From: Brachionus rotundiformis
Taxonomy: Eukaryota > Rotifera > Eurotatoria > Ploima > Brachionidae
Length of the DNA: 64,000 bases
Direction of reading: 5' to 3'
NCBI GenBank assembly: GCA_016802295.1
Contig: JAESIW010000118.1
Coordinates: 1,267,928 to 1,331,927, forward strand
Numbering within the stretch: the first letter of the stretch is position 1; each line of letters opens with the position of its first letter. A model generated the notes under the pieces. It did no database searches. It was not told the origin of the DNA and worked only from the letters and a program-made list of their open reading frames with translations. Positions 22,183 through 33,700 of the stretch are shown here, piece after piece. Both the position numbers and the translations under genes were made by a program.

Positions 22183-24320
22183 ATGAAATTACCAATTAAT
22201 AAGATCCATTTAAATAAAAACAAACAAATATCATATTGGTTATTATTCAAATATCCAATTTTAATTTGTTCAATATTGTTTTTTTTATTGTATTTTTATT
22301 CTAATGAAAGTTTATCTATCAGTTATGACTATATTTTCAATAATTTAACCATAACAAAAACATATGGACCATTAAATTCTAAAACCCACCTTATGGATGT
22401 AAAACTTGATGTAATTGATAAGAATTTCAGCCTTTACCATCGGATACAGGGAATAAGATTTAGTCACTTAAAAGGAAAAAAAGTCACATTTCATATTCAG
22501 TATTTAGAAGAAAATTTTTTAAAAATTTTGGAACACAACTCAGATGAAGAATTTTCTTATGAACTAAAAAAAATAGATACACAAAAAGATACAATTAACT
22601 GCTATAATTCAAGCATCAATTATAGTGATAACTCCTCCATAGATCTAGAAACATGTTTTGAGCTGAATGGTTATTGGTTTGGTGGACATGAGTCGTATGG
22701 TCAACCTTATTGGCCAATAAACTCCCAAGTATTTGACTATGTACCATACGTAACTGGGTAAAAGATATAAAATGATTATTTTTAAATATGAAATTAAATT
22801 TTATAAATGTAAGATTTGCTGACGATTGGAGTGCAGTACTGGAAAGGTATTGGATCAGCTCGAGCGGACTAGCAATATTTATTGATGAAAGTATACCATT
22901 AATGGTTAAACATTCAGAACCTAATAGAATTTGTCTCAAGTCGTCCAAGGACTCATTTCCATATAGCTTTACGCCTGTATATTCTAATAAATTCGAATAC
23001 ACTATTTGTAAGGCTAGCGACCCAAAACAGCTCCAAATATTTATGATTGATAATTATCTAGGCAGGCCAAAAACTAGTCCTGATTTGACCATGATGGAAA
23101 AACCAATATTTACTACATGGAACTTTTTTTTCAGAAATATAAACCAAAGTGTGGTATTAGATTATGCTCAAGAGATTTATGAAAATGAGTACTCAATAAG
23201 TCAATTGGAAATAGATGACAAATGGGAAGCTTGCTATGGTGATTTGGATTTTGATGCATCAAAATTTCCCAATCCGGCAAATATGACTGACGAGCTTCAT
23301 AAAATGGACATGAGGGCAACACTTTGGGTGCATCCATTTTGTAATATCGATTCTTATAATTTTGTGCCAGGAGTAGAGAAAAATTTTTGGGTAAAAGATC
23401 CATCTGGTGATCATCCGGGCTTTACCAAGTGGTGGAATGGACAAAACTCAGTAATTCTTGATACAACCAATTCGGATTCTGTACAATATTTTCAAGATAA
23501 ACTAGAAACATTAAAAAGTAAATATGGAATTGATTCTTTTAAATTTGATGCTGGTGAAACTGCATGGTTACCAAAGCAGTTTAAATTATCCAAAAACAAC
23601 TCTTATCCAGACAACTATGCGCAAAACTACGCCAAATTGGCCACTTCGCAAGGAAACTTTATAGAAATTCGAGTTGGCCATCGAACCCAAAGCCTAGGGG
23701 TATTTTACCGCATATTGGACAGATCAACCGATTGGAGTATTCATGATGGCATTAAGTCGGTAGTTACTCAAACCCTGCAATTTAGCATTTTGGGCTATCC
23801 ATATGTTTTACCAGATATTATTGGAGGAAATGATGATCCAAATAAAAATAACAAAGAACTATTCATCAGATGGACACAATTGACTGCATTCTTACCAGCT
23901 ATGCAATTTGGCGTACCGCCATGGTATTTCGATGAGGAAACAAATACAATATGCAAAACTTTTGTAAAAATTCACTCTAGTATCATTTATCCATACATTT
24001 CAAAGTTTGCTCTAAATGGTCTACCTATAATTCGACCATTATGGTGGCTTGAGCCAACCAATTTAAACATATTTAATATTAGTGACCAATTTTTGATTGG
24101 AGATCACATTCTAGTGGCACCAGTTTTAGATCCAGGTATCGAAAGTCGAAGAGTTTATTTCCCTCCTTTAAAATGGTATGATCCTTTTTCACATCATTTC
24201 ATTGAAGGACCAATATGGAAAGATGTTGTTGTAGATATCTACTCAATTCCGGTTTATTTCCGTGAAGATATATTGCATTTTTTTGATGAATATTTATTAA
24301 AGCATTTTGAATTACTTTAA
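22183..24320 (+). CDS. GH31 family membrane glycosidase (MYORG-like)
   Basis: Two exons (22183-22757 and 22814-24320) join as G-F in frame to 693 residues. An N-terminal hydrophobic anchor (around FKYPILICSILFFLLYF) without a cleavage site suggests a type II membrane protein. The catalytic barrel includes FKFDAGETAWLPK, whose Asp fits the GH31 nucleophile position, and further GH31-like blocks (QMEIDDKW-like QLEIDDKWEACYGDLDFD, PDIIGGNDD, LIGDHILVAPVLDPG). The D-A-G-E form of the nucleophile motif is typical of the MYORG (myogenesis-regulating glycosidase) branch. A sequence DRSTDWS near residue 510 may hold the acid/base Asp. Family members act in the ER/Golgi lumen on glycoprotein or glycan alpha-galactosides; the substrate here is inferred. 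AATAAA at 24386-24391 follows the stop. Confidence 0.85.
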
Positions 24321-25564
24321 ATGAAAAATTTTATTTTTAATTTTCTAAGGAGATAAATTTAGCAATTAACTTATTTAACTATGTGAATAAAATTAATTTC
24401 TTTTAAATTTTAAAATATCTTAAAATATGAAAACATGATCAATAACTTATTTGATATTTTTAAATAAAGAGTGTCGAGTGATCAATATTGAACGGGATGT
24501 GACCAACCATGTACTTGGTCTGCTAAATTTCAAGGTGACAAAGTTATTAACAAGACAAAAAAAAATCTTTTATTATACATATATATATTGATATACGGAA
24601 AAAGTAATTAGAAGAGCAAATATTCAAATTAAAATTCTCAATCATCCAATAATTATTGTATATTGATTGTGCGCGAAATTTTAAAAACAAATAAAAACTG
24701 TAAATTATGGCACCAGTGAGTTTTATTTAAAATGAGATTATGTAATGCAAATACATTTTTCCTTTATTAATTTTATATAAATTAAATACATTTCATCTAT
24801 ATATCATTTATAAAAAAGAATTTTATTTTAGGATATGAACAAAATAAAAGATAAAATGTTGGTTTAGAGACTTTTCTTTTTGTTGTTGGATTATTTAGTA
24901 AAAAAAAAGGTTTCTTAAGCTTTTTTGTCGCCGCTCGGACTCAAATGAACAAATAGATAAAACCCGAAAATATTTTGCATTTTAAAGTGAAATATTTTTC
25001 CTAAATATAAAATGAATCAATTGACCAGCTTTTGTCCATCATTCTAAAAAAGCTTTTATTTTTATTAAAGGTGAGAAAAAGCTTCATATTTCAATAAGCT
25101 ACAATCTAATATTTATCTCTATTGTTGTTAGCTTAATTCATTGAATTACCTATAAATACCTATGATATATCTATTAGTTAAGTAAAATCAGATAGATAAG
25201 ATAGGCTATTGAAATTGTAAAAAATTTCAAGATCAATTCTGAAATGATTGAATTTTTTAAGATTGACCACTTAACCATTAGAAACTAGAATAACTATCAA
25301 TTTCTAATTAAATAATTTTGCGGTCAAAAAATTTCGACAAATTACACAACTATTAATTATTTAAAACTATTTGATTACCATATTATGATCAATTGGTTTT
25401 ATATGAGTTTAATGAGTCAAATGAGCCAATTGTAATGGCAAAAAAAGTCTTTAAATTCTGAAAATAGATGATCAATTTTTTATTTGTTTTTTTATTTTAT
25501 AAAAATAAATTAATAAAATATTTTCTTATTTTGTATTGTTTAGAAAAATTAAACAAATTCAGAA
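24321..25564. other. Intergenic region
   Basis: AT-rich; no gene or RNA recognised. A CAG precedes the next ATG by two bases (25562-25564), an acceptor-like arrangement. Confidence 0.45.
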
Positions 25565-26227
25565 ATGAGTCAAATTCATAAAGTTTTTATTCCTGTTAAA
25601 ATGGGCAGCAAGCAGTTTAGCGTAAAATACGAGTATTCATACCATGATTTTATGCTACATGCACCTCAATTGATTGAAATGGTGCTCAATAAAGTGTATC
25701 CAATGGCAAAAAAAAATGATCAACTTAAAAAAACATACACTTTGTTCGAAAATGTTCTGGGCATTGAGCGCCCCGTTGGCATTAGGGAAAACATATTGAA
25801 CATTATCTCTAATCAACTTGGTTTAAATGCTAAAGTTTGTTTTATCATTCGAAAAAATTGTGCCAGAAGTACGCGACAAAAGTTGGACTCAAGGAAATGC
25901 TTTGAGAAGTTAAGATCAATGGAAAATAAAGACCAATTGAAAGACAATATTTTACAACAAATAGTAAAAAATGAGATCATTTTAGACAAACAAATAAAAA
26001 AGTTGGAAGCTTTTGACACCGTGTTAGAAAAAGACAAGATAAAAAGTGTAAGAGCAAACATATTTCAAATTTTGTATTCAAAATTAAGATATGATAAAAA
26101 AAAGTGTTCCAAAAAGAGCTCTGATTTGAATAGATCTGATGTTTTGTTACTCGATTCGGCAGGTGAATGCACAAGTTCGTCGTCAAGTCCGAATTCAAGC
26201 TTTTCCAAACTGGACACTCTTTTTTAA
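25565..26227 (+). CDS. Ras-association (RA) domain-like protein, RASSF-type
   Basis: Single-exon frame of 220 residues, ATG two bases after a CAG. The block TYTLFENVLGIERPVG, followed by a run ending VCFIIRKN, resembles the second half of RA domains in RASSF proteins (YxLFExxxGxERxL ... VRFVLRK). The region after it (residues about 120-165) is a Lys/Glu-rich predicted coiled coil, again as in N-terminal RASSF proteins, which place the RA domain first. A Ser-rich C-terminus (ECTSSSSSPNSSFS) ends the protein. If correct, it would bind a Ras-like GTPase and act as a scaffold. AATAAA at 26275-26280 follows. Assignment rests on one motif and overall layout. Confidence 0.5.
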   Translation: MSQIHKVFIPVKMGSKQFSVKYEYSYHDFMLHAPQLIEMVLNKVYPMAKKNDQLKKTYTLFENVLGIERPVGIRENILNIISNQLGLNAKVCFIIRKNCARSTRQKLDSRKCFEKLRSMENKDQLKDNILQQIVKNEIILDKQIKKLEAFDTVLEKDKIKSVRANIFQILYSKLRYDKKKCSKKSSDLNRSDVLLLDSAGECTSSSSSPNSSFSKLDTLF

Positions 26228-26982
26228 ATATATAGAAACCGATTTTTATTTAATACCAAATTTTGTAAAGTTTAAATAAATAAAAATTATCAAATTTAAC
26301 TTTGTATTATTTATAAAATAAGAGCCAATAAAATTCTTATCAGGTATCTAATTACTTTAATTACAGCCATATTGAATAACATGCTTTTTAGACACGTGTT
26401 TTATGACTTTAAATTTTTAATTATGATAGGTTTTATTATCAAAAAAACAAAAAAACATTTAAACCTAAAGATAATTTTGACAATTTTAAATCTATAAAAA
26501 ACTCTTTTATTACTATAAAATAAAAATCAACAAAAATTATTTTTTTTCGCATTTTATATAAATAAATGTTTAACATTAAGTTTTGACTTTTTGCTTTTAT
26601 ATGATATCTAATATAATAATCATTTAAATTAAAAAAATTTATCCTGGTAATTAGTTGAATTGAACACATTAAACTTGGCTAGATATTGTGGCTCTCTGAG
26701 TTGGCTTGCAACTATGTAATATGATAGCAACGAGCCAAATAACTTAATTAAAAAGTAAGCATAAATTAAAAAATTTATAAAAAAAGTTACCGTCAGAATT
26801 AATTCTTTTTCTAGGAATAACAAAGAGCAAAAATTATTAAATAAATAATATTATAAATGAAAAAATTACTTATATTTACCAGACCTATGGCTGTCAGATA
26901 AGGTGAGTTATGCGTTAATTTATTGACCATTAAATAAATCTAATTTGATAAAGAGATAAATTTTGATTTGTATAATTTTTGA
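26228..26982. other. Intergenic region between convergent genes
   Basis: AT-rich tail regions of the flanking genes. Short minus-strand hydrophobic frames at 26439-26823 lack any recognised similarity and are judged to be chance. Confidence 0.4.
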
Positions 26983-28188
26983 TCAATAAATATTTACTTT
27001 AAAGTGAAAATTTTCAGTAAGTCTATCATTGTTGATTTCCAATAAATTTTCCAAAATTTTTGCACAATGCTTTTGAAATTTGCTTCCATTGACCACAATG
27101 AGCAAGATAATGACAAAAGCTATTACAGTCCACAACGGATAAATAAATATCATTATACCTTTAAGCTGTTCATTACTTAAAGTTATTATATAGAATAGAA
27201 GCAAAATCATCGACAAATAAACCAAAAGACTTATACCAATCATATGCCTGTAGCATTTGTCCATTTGCTGAACGATTTGGCATAATTTGAACATTCTTTC
27301 CCTTTGTTTATTGAATTCTTTTTCCATATTTGGTGCCATTTTGTCCATGCTTCCTTTCAATCTCAAATGGCTGGTCAAGTCTTGAAACTCTTTGCTTAAA
27401 TTTTGGAAAATAATGTCAATAATGTCACAATGTGATAGAAAATAATCTATGGTGATAACCCAAAAAAAGCTCTCATAAGCCATTAAGATGCGATTTAATA
27501 TTTTAAATGGTAGATTATAATTAGACCATGTTTGATTGTTGAATATATTCAAAAATGAATTATAAACATTTGATTTTAGATCGGGCTCCAAAATGCTGAA
27601 AAAACCTGTCAATGAGTTCAAAATGGCAGTTATTGTGCCCAGAATAAAATAAATATGAATTTTTATTTTTAATTTTTTAAAGTTTATTTTTGGATATAAA
27701 TCTAGGCAAAGTGACAACTCTTGGACCAATTTATCATCTCTTTGCTTGAATTCTTGATTTATAAAAAATATACTTCCGGTGATAGAAGCTATAAAGCACC
27801 ATAATGAAGTGATTATTTTATACATTAAATTAGCTGTTGAAGATTCATTTCTTCCATACCAGAACTCGAATAAACTTAGAAAGCGACCAAGTCCTGCCCA
27901 AAGGAAGAGTATCACTCCTAATGGATAAAATTTTAGGAACCATTTATCTCTTTTCTCATGGTATAGACCTAACATTCTCATCAACAATAATGGATATCTC
28001 ATTATGCCATGGTAAGCACTAGAAACAGATAAAGTTTTTATATTGGAATTAGAAGAATCTCTATTGAACAATTGTTTTAATCGAAGACAAATTTTTTGCC
28101 GAAAGTCAATGCTGGCCTTATTTATCTCCAATTTGTGGTCGTTTGGTTGTAGTTCGAGAACATTTATATTTTCGATGCTGAGCTTCAT
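26983..28188 (-). CDS. Gustatory-receptor-like multi-pass membrane protein
   Basis: Intronless 401-residue frame from ATG at 28188. At least six hydrophobic segments can be seen (around GVILFLWAGLGRFLSLFEFW, IITSLWCFIASITGSIFFI, IHIYFILGTITAILNSLTGF, ILMAYESFFWVITIDYFL, MIGISLLVYLSMILLLFYII and IFIYPLWTVIAFVIILLIVV). A long loop lies between the fourth and fifth, with a charged helix (NMEKEFNKQRERMFKLC). Length, topology and the clustering of hydrophobic segments fit invertebrate gustatory receptor-like (GRL) proteins, which are ligand-gated channels in arthropods and of unknown role elsewhere. The arthropod C-terminal signature (TYxxxxxQF) is not obvious. A paralogue ends at the left edge of the window. 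Confidence 0.5.
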   Translation of the reverse strand: MKLSIENINVLELQPNDHKLEINKASIDFRQKICLRLKQLFNRDSSNSNIKTLSVSSAYHGIMRYPLLLMRMLGLYHEKRDKWFLKFYPLGVILFLWAGLGRFLSLFEFWYGRNESSTANLMYKIITSLWCFIASITGSIFFINQEFKQRDDKLVQELSLCLDLYPKINFKKLKIKIHIYFILGTITAILNSLTGFFSILEPDLKSNVYNSFLNIFNNQTWSNYNLPFKILNRILMAYESFFWVITIDYFLSHCDIIDIIFQNLSKEFQDLTSHLRLKGSMDKMAPNMEKEFNKQRERMFKLCQIVQQMDKCYRHMIGISLLVYLSMILLLFYIITLSNEQLKGIMIFIYPLWTVIAFVIILLIVVNGSKFQKHCAKILENLLEINNDRLTENFHFKVNIY

Positions 28189-28603
28189 TTTATCTAAAAT
28201 TAATGCTCAATATAAATCACTAATTCAAAAAGCTAATTTTTTCATATCAATAACTTTTTTTTTTTTATTTATAGTTGTCAGTTGATAAAAAATGTGCCAA
28301 TTGTGATGTAAGCTATTATGGTATTATGAACTAGTATCAATAGATCGGAAGAGGAAAAAATTAAAATCAGTATTAATTAAATATGAGTACGTGAACATTT
28401 TATAAAATAGATTTAAAAAACAAGTTTTGACATTATCTAATAAAATTTCTAATTTTGGTTTTGAAACTATTAGTATTGATGATTTATTATATAATTATAA
28501 AATTGTTTTTTTTTTCTATATTTTTATTCATTTATTTTTTAAATTAAAAAAAAATTTACATTAAAAGTTAATAAAAATAATTATAATACATTTAATTTTG
28601 AGG
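28189..28603. other. Intergenic region
   Basis: AT-rich; separates the receptor start from the PDE9 stop on the same strand. Nothing recognised. Confidence 0.45.
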
Positions 28604-30775
28604 TTAATTTTGAGCTTGGGATTCCTTGTCCAAATTTTGATAATATTCTAATGATTTTTTAATCGGTTCTATTATGAAATGCTTTAAATTAGAATAAAAA
28701 TCGTTTAATTTTATTAATTTAATATTTTTTCTATTAAATTTACTCTTAAAACTGGAAATAATTTCGCTAATGATTGAGCTAGAGGTAAGAGAACAAAATT
28801 TATAAAACCTATTTGAGATTTTGATTTAGTTATTCCACTATCTCGATCCATCATTGGTGTTACTGGGAGTCCATTTAATTTTTCATGATCTCCCTTTTAA
28901 TTTTATCATTTATTACTAATTAAAAAAATTTTCCGAAATTTTACTTGATTAAAAAACTCATTCATTAGACAATCGGCCCAAATATTAGACACATCAATGG
29001 GCCTACACTCGTTCGAAATATCCGATAGCTTCATCAAGATTATCATTAGCTTTAAATAAGAAAATAATAATTAATTTATCTTATACGATTTTAGTTATTT
29101 ACTTTTTTAATATGTTGCTCATTCTTAAAGTCGAAGTCTTCCAAGGTTTTCTCAAAGTCACTCATTATTAGATTGTGGCTGGCCATGTCCGTAGCCAAAA
29201 TAGTCCTTTTAGAAAAAAAGTAAAATATTTCCTTTACCAAATTATCTCCTAATATACTGAATTATGTATTCTCGTATCTTTTTAAATGATTCTTTATCTA
29301 ATGAGGACAAAATGTTGCTTTCGGGCTTGTTTAAGATATGAAAGGCTACAGCGCAGTGGTACATTTCCAATGGGGATTTATCACTGTAAATCATGGCTAA
29401 ATGGGTTTGAGCGTTAACTTGAAAAGTGTTGTTAAAGCCATCGTGGTCCAAGTCATGGCTCAACGCAGACACGACCAGCGCTAATATTTCCAAAGGACCA
29501 ACTAGATCAAACAATTTTATAGCCCAAATAAGACTGTACATCTGTGAAAAGAATTTATTTTCAAATAATTTTTTATATAAATAATTTACCATCTGGGTGA
29601 CAACAAATGCATGACGGAAATTATGGTAAGGCACATTGTTATAATTAGAATAAATGTCGAACAAATAGGACTGAAGAGTTTCCATTCTTATGGAAAACTT
29701 TTTCACTAGATTTAAGTCAATAAATATCTGCTGAAGTAGAACCAAAAGCTCTGCGTCCTCGAATTTCCAGTTGTCAAAACTGGGACTCTTGAGAAATTTT
29801 CTCGTCTCATCATCAACTCGAACCAAACTTTAAAAAAAAATTAAAATATTCTTTTTTGTTTATCTTTTATCTACTAGATAGATAAACTTACGAAAAACTT
29901 TTAAATTTTTCAAAAACATTTTCAATATCTTCTTTTTTAAGTCCATTTTTGGTGTTGGAAAAACTTCCAACTGAGTACAAACGAGTTTTTTTGAACAACC
30001 CAATAAAACTCAAATGATCTATATTCTTAAATAAAGAAAAAAAATTAATTAAAAATTTATTTTTAAAAAATATATTTATAGGTTTTTGTTCTATTTGCCA
30101 AACAGTTTTTGTTGGCAAATCTGAATTAAATAAAGCTTTTTCTGAATTAAAAAAAGCGCTTTAAGCAACTAACTTAATTTGTTTTCTAAAGTGAAGCCAT
30201 TAGAATATATTAATATAAAAAGGTAGTGGTTTTGAAAAAAAATATTTATTAAATAATAATAAAATTACTTCGAGTTTTGAGCATATGTTTTTTACTTTTG
30301 AGTGTAAGTCTTCTACGCGCTGGCTTGATAAAGAATTTAATTGAACCTCCAATTGCTCAATACGCTCAATCAAGTCTTTGAGCTCATTGTTGTAATCAAC
30401 TAAAACATTAATTAGATTTATTAAGCTATAATTTAGATAATTTATTGCTACCTATATTTTTGACAATCACTTGCAAACGATACGGCTCATTGGATATGTT
30501 GACTGGTAGCGAGTTATTTATGGCAACAAGGTTCCCCTTATGGTTGTACAGCTTGAGAATGTCGTTTGGATTGGCTTCGGCTGCAGATCTTAGGGTTTCT
30601 TGAGGTAAAAAATAATTTTAATTAATATAATTTCACATATTAGAATTAATTTTAATTAAATTAAACTAAAGCCCTTACCTCTTAAGTCTTCTGTCGAGGT
30701 GCTGCTATCGAATTCAATGCATTCGATCTTGTTATCAATTCTTACATATAGAAATTTGACTTGCAAATTAGACAT
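28604..30775 (-). CDS. PDE9A: cGMP-specific phosphodiesterase, PDE9 type
   Basis: Ten exons (30679-30775, 30452-30598, 30269-30399, 29892-30025, 29590-29827, 29258-29541, 29103-29205, 28945-29049, 28744-28893, 28604-28681) join in frame to 488 residues. The N-terminal part aligns with PDE9A's unstructured leader and coiled coil (ELKDLIERIEQLEVQL). The HD catalytic domain shows NVPYHNFRHAF, SALSHDLDHDGFNNTFQ, SPLEMYHCAVAF and DISNECRPID, covering the metal-binding His/Asp set, then PMMDRDSGITKSKSQIGFI. The enzyme hydrolyses cGMP to GMP. The 48-nt intron at 29542-29589 has no stop and a length divisible by three, so retention would insert 16 residues between the HNFRH block and the next helix. 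Confidence 0.93.
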
Positions 30776-33700
30776 GATATCTTATTAAAGTAATGCAGAC
30801 TAGTTATAGAATTAAAAAAAAAATGAAAAACTAATTAATTTATCTTTTATTGCTCTTGTCAATCCTAGAATTTTGAGAGCTTTTGAATAAAAAAAGAATC
30901 AAGAACTTTAAGTATTTTGATTGATATAGATAAGTATAAAAAATTTCTTTTATTTTTTTATTTTTTATAATCAATAAAAATATTAGAAAACAAAAACAAT
31001 AAAATTACGTAAAAATTAATAAATTTTATTTTCCTTTTTTTTTGTTGTTTTTTTTATTTTTTAATTTAATTTCGTGATTGAATTTAATGTCTATAAAGCT
31101 AGCTTAAACTGTTTTGGTACGTAGTGTTATTCTTTGTTATCTTTATTTGCTTAAAATTATAATTTTTGAATTAAAAAAAAATATATCAAAAAATTCATAG
31201 TCATGGAAATTAGTGCAAATGCCTCTTTAGCTAAAGAATTTTAGCAAAAATTTAAATTTATTCACTCATTAAACGCTATAAATTCAACTTCCTATCTTAA
31301 TTCCATATCAAAATTTGTCTTTAGCTATTTTATTGGCATAAAAATAGCGGGTTACCAAGCAAAATTTGATTAATTCAATTAAATTTATTTAGGCATTAAT
31401 TATCTAATAAGTCAATAGTCATGACTTAAAATTTCACCCTGATAATCGATTTTAATGCGAAATTGTTCCTCATACCTCCGTGGATTAGCTTCCTCCTAAT
31501 TGCTGAAAATCCAACAGTAATTTATTACTTTTTCAAAGTCGAAAAAAAATAAATTGATTTTTATTATTTCCATAGACTTTTTCTTTTTCATTTCATAAAT
31601 TTTTTATCTAATATTTTAATTGTTTTATAAATAAATATAAAATTAATTTAAAATAAATACATGCACCAATTATGTTCACACGTTCCATTAATTTTTGCAA
31701 AAAAAATAACAGTGGAAATTCTAATTAGGAAAAATGATCACTTCGATTAGCCCAAATAATCCTGAAACACTGACAAAATTTATTTAGTTATATAACTGAA
31801 AATGAAAATATTATCAAATTTGTTTTTATTCATTAGTGAAAATTTTCAAAAAAGCTGAATCAAATGATAAATTGTTAGAGTTCTTTATCAAATGCTAAAG
31901 ACACAAAATGGCTATGTTTTTGATATGAAAAGACAAATTCAATTATGTAAATTTTTGTTTTTTGTTGAATTAGATTAATAAAAAAAATATATAAATATAT
32001 ATATTTCTATCAAAGCTTGACAAAAATCATTGAAACATTATATATTTTCAAAATATCAATTTACTATATATGATAAAATATGATGAATTTGATTAACTTT
32101 TAAAAAATAAAATTCGTTTTGTCAAAGATTTAATAAAATTTTGTAGTTTCTGACTAAGAAAAATATTAAATTGGATTTTATGAGTGTATTTTGGACATTC
32201 ACATGATCAATCAAGAGTAATCAATTGGCGAAAAATAAAAAAGTATTTACAAAAAAAGAATAAAATCAGGTTGGTTTAATTTGATCACCAAGTCTGAAAA
32301 CCAAATTAATTATTTCCGAATGATTTGTATTCTTTTGATCGTTTATGAATAAAAATACTTGCAATTTATTAAAATAAAACTTTTGATTTGGCTTTTTTTA
32401 AGATAAAATAAAATTAATTAAGCCAGGATATGATTAGAAATTATTTGATTTTTAATTAAATTAATATGCTATAAAATATTTTGTTAAATTGGTAGACTTT
32501 TAGTATTCTTGCTTACGCCAACAAGCTCTAATTGCCAAACATGTCTCAACCATTATCAATTTTTCATTAAGCAAAAGTAATATTGAATATTTCCTAGCAA
32601 ATATTGTATAATATATTTTTTTATCTGAAAATAAAATAATGAATTGTTTCTTTTTGGTATTATGAAGTTATAATAGCGAATGCATTACGTAAAACAAGAG
32701 GTAAATACAAAACTTAATGTACCATTTACTTAAAATGGTGTTTAATCATAATTTACATTTTTATAAAATATTTTGATTTGAATATAAAGAAGATTATAAT
32801 TTGACTAATTATATATTTTTTGTAAAGATTACTTAAACCATGCTTTAATAAAGCATGAATGGTGTTCAACAATTAAGAAAATGCATATTTGTTTTCGACA
32901 AATAGACTAAACCACCTAGAGCTCAATGAATACTTACAGCATTTTGGGCTTTACACTTTTTTAGGCTAAGTTTATATGCCACTGATAGAATTTTATATTT
33001 ATTAAATTCGATCTATTTTCCGCTTGGTTTCCTAACACGACTGATTGTTTTATAAATATTTGATATTTAGAATAATTAAAAAAATCTGATTAGCAATCAC
33101 GGGTTTTGGTAAAAATAAGAATTTAATAAGTCTGGGGTGACATTCAAAAGTTTGTTTATAAGAAATTGATTAAATAAAAGACAAAGTAAATTTAATAAGT
33201 ATTTTTGACTAGAGTGCAATTTTGAAATCAACTTAAAGATTTGAAAGTTTATCAACAAGAGACAATTGAGAGCCAAACATATACTCGAGGATTAGGCTGA
33301 ACATAAATAAAAGCTACTTTGAGAATTACAAATCAATTTATATTTTTTTGCTTTAATAGTGAAGTTATTTTCAAGCTGGTCATTGACTTGGTCTCTCGGT
33401 TTTAAAATAGAAAAATGATCTGTAATGCATATTGGTCAAAACTAATATTGAACCATTTTTAGCCAAAAAAAAACAACTTAAGAAAAAATTCTAGTTATGT
33501 ATATTAAAATAGCCTGAAGTGGACAAACCAAATAATATATTGCATAAGTCTTGCTCATTTTTTTATTTAAAGTATGATAGCTAAGAGTTTCAAAGTATGC
33601 TTACCTAAAGTTGGCAGCTTTTTAATGGTATCTATGTCATAAAAGAAAATGGAATAAACGTGACTTTACCAGGACTCATGTGTTTTGAAATCATCGTAGA

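Noticed and set aside
26439..26823. Hydrophobic minus-strand frames downstream of the receptor gene
   Set aside because: AT-driven Phe/Ile/Leu composition, no homology to the receptor tail, which already ends at 26983.
30061..30118. Possible extra PDE9 exon (reading PTKTVWQIEQKP)
   Set aside because: It only reads in a phase incompatible with the preceding exon (phase 0 gives a stop). Skipping it joins 30269 to 30025 in frame and matches the family length.
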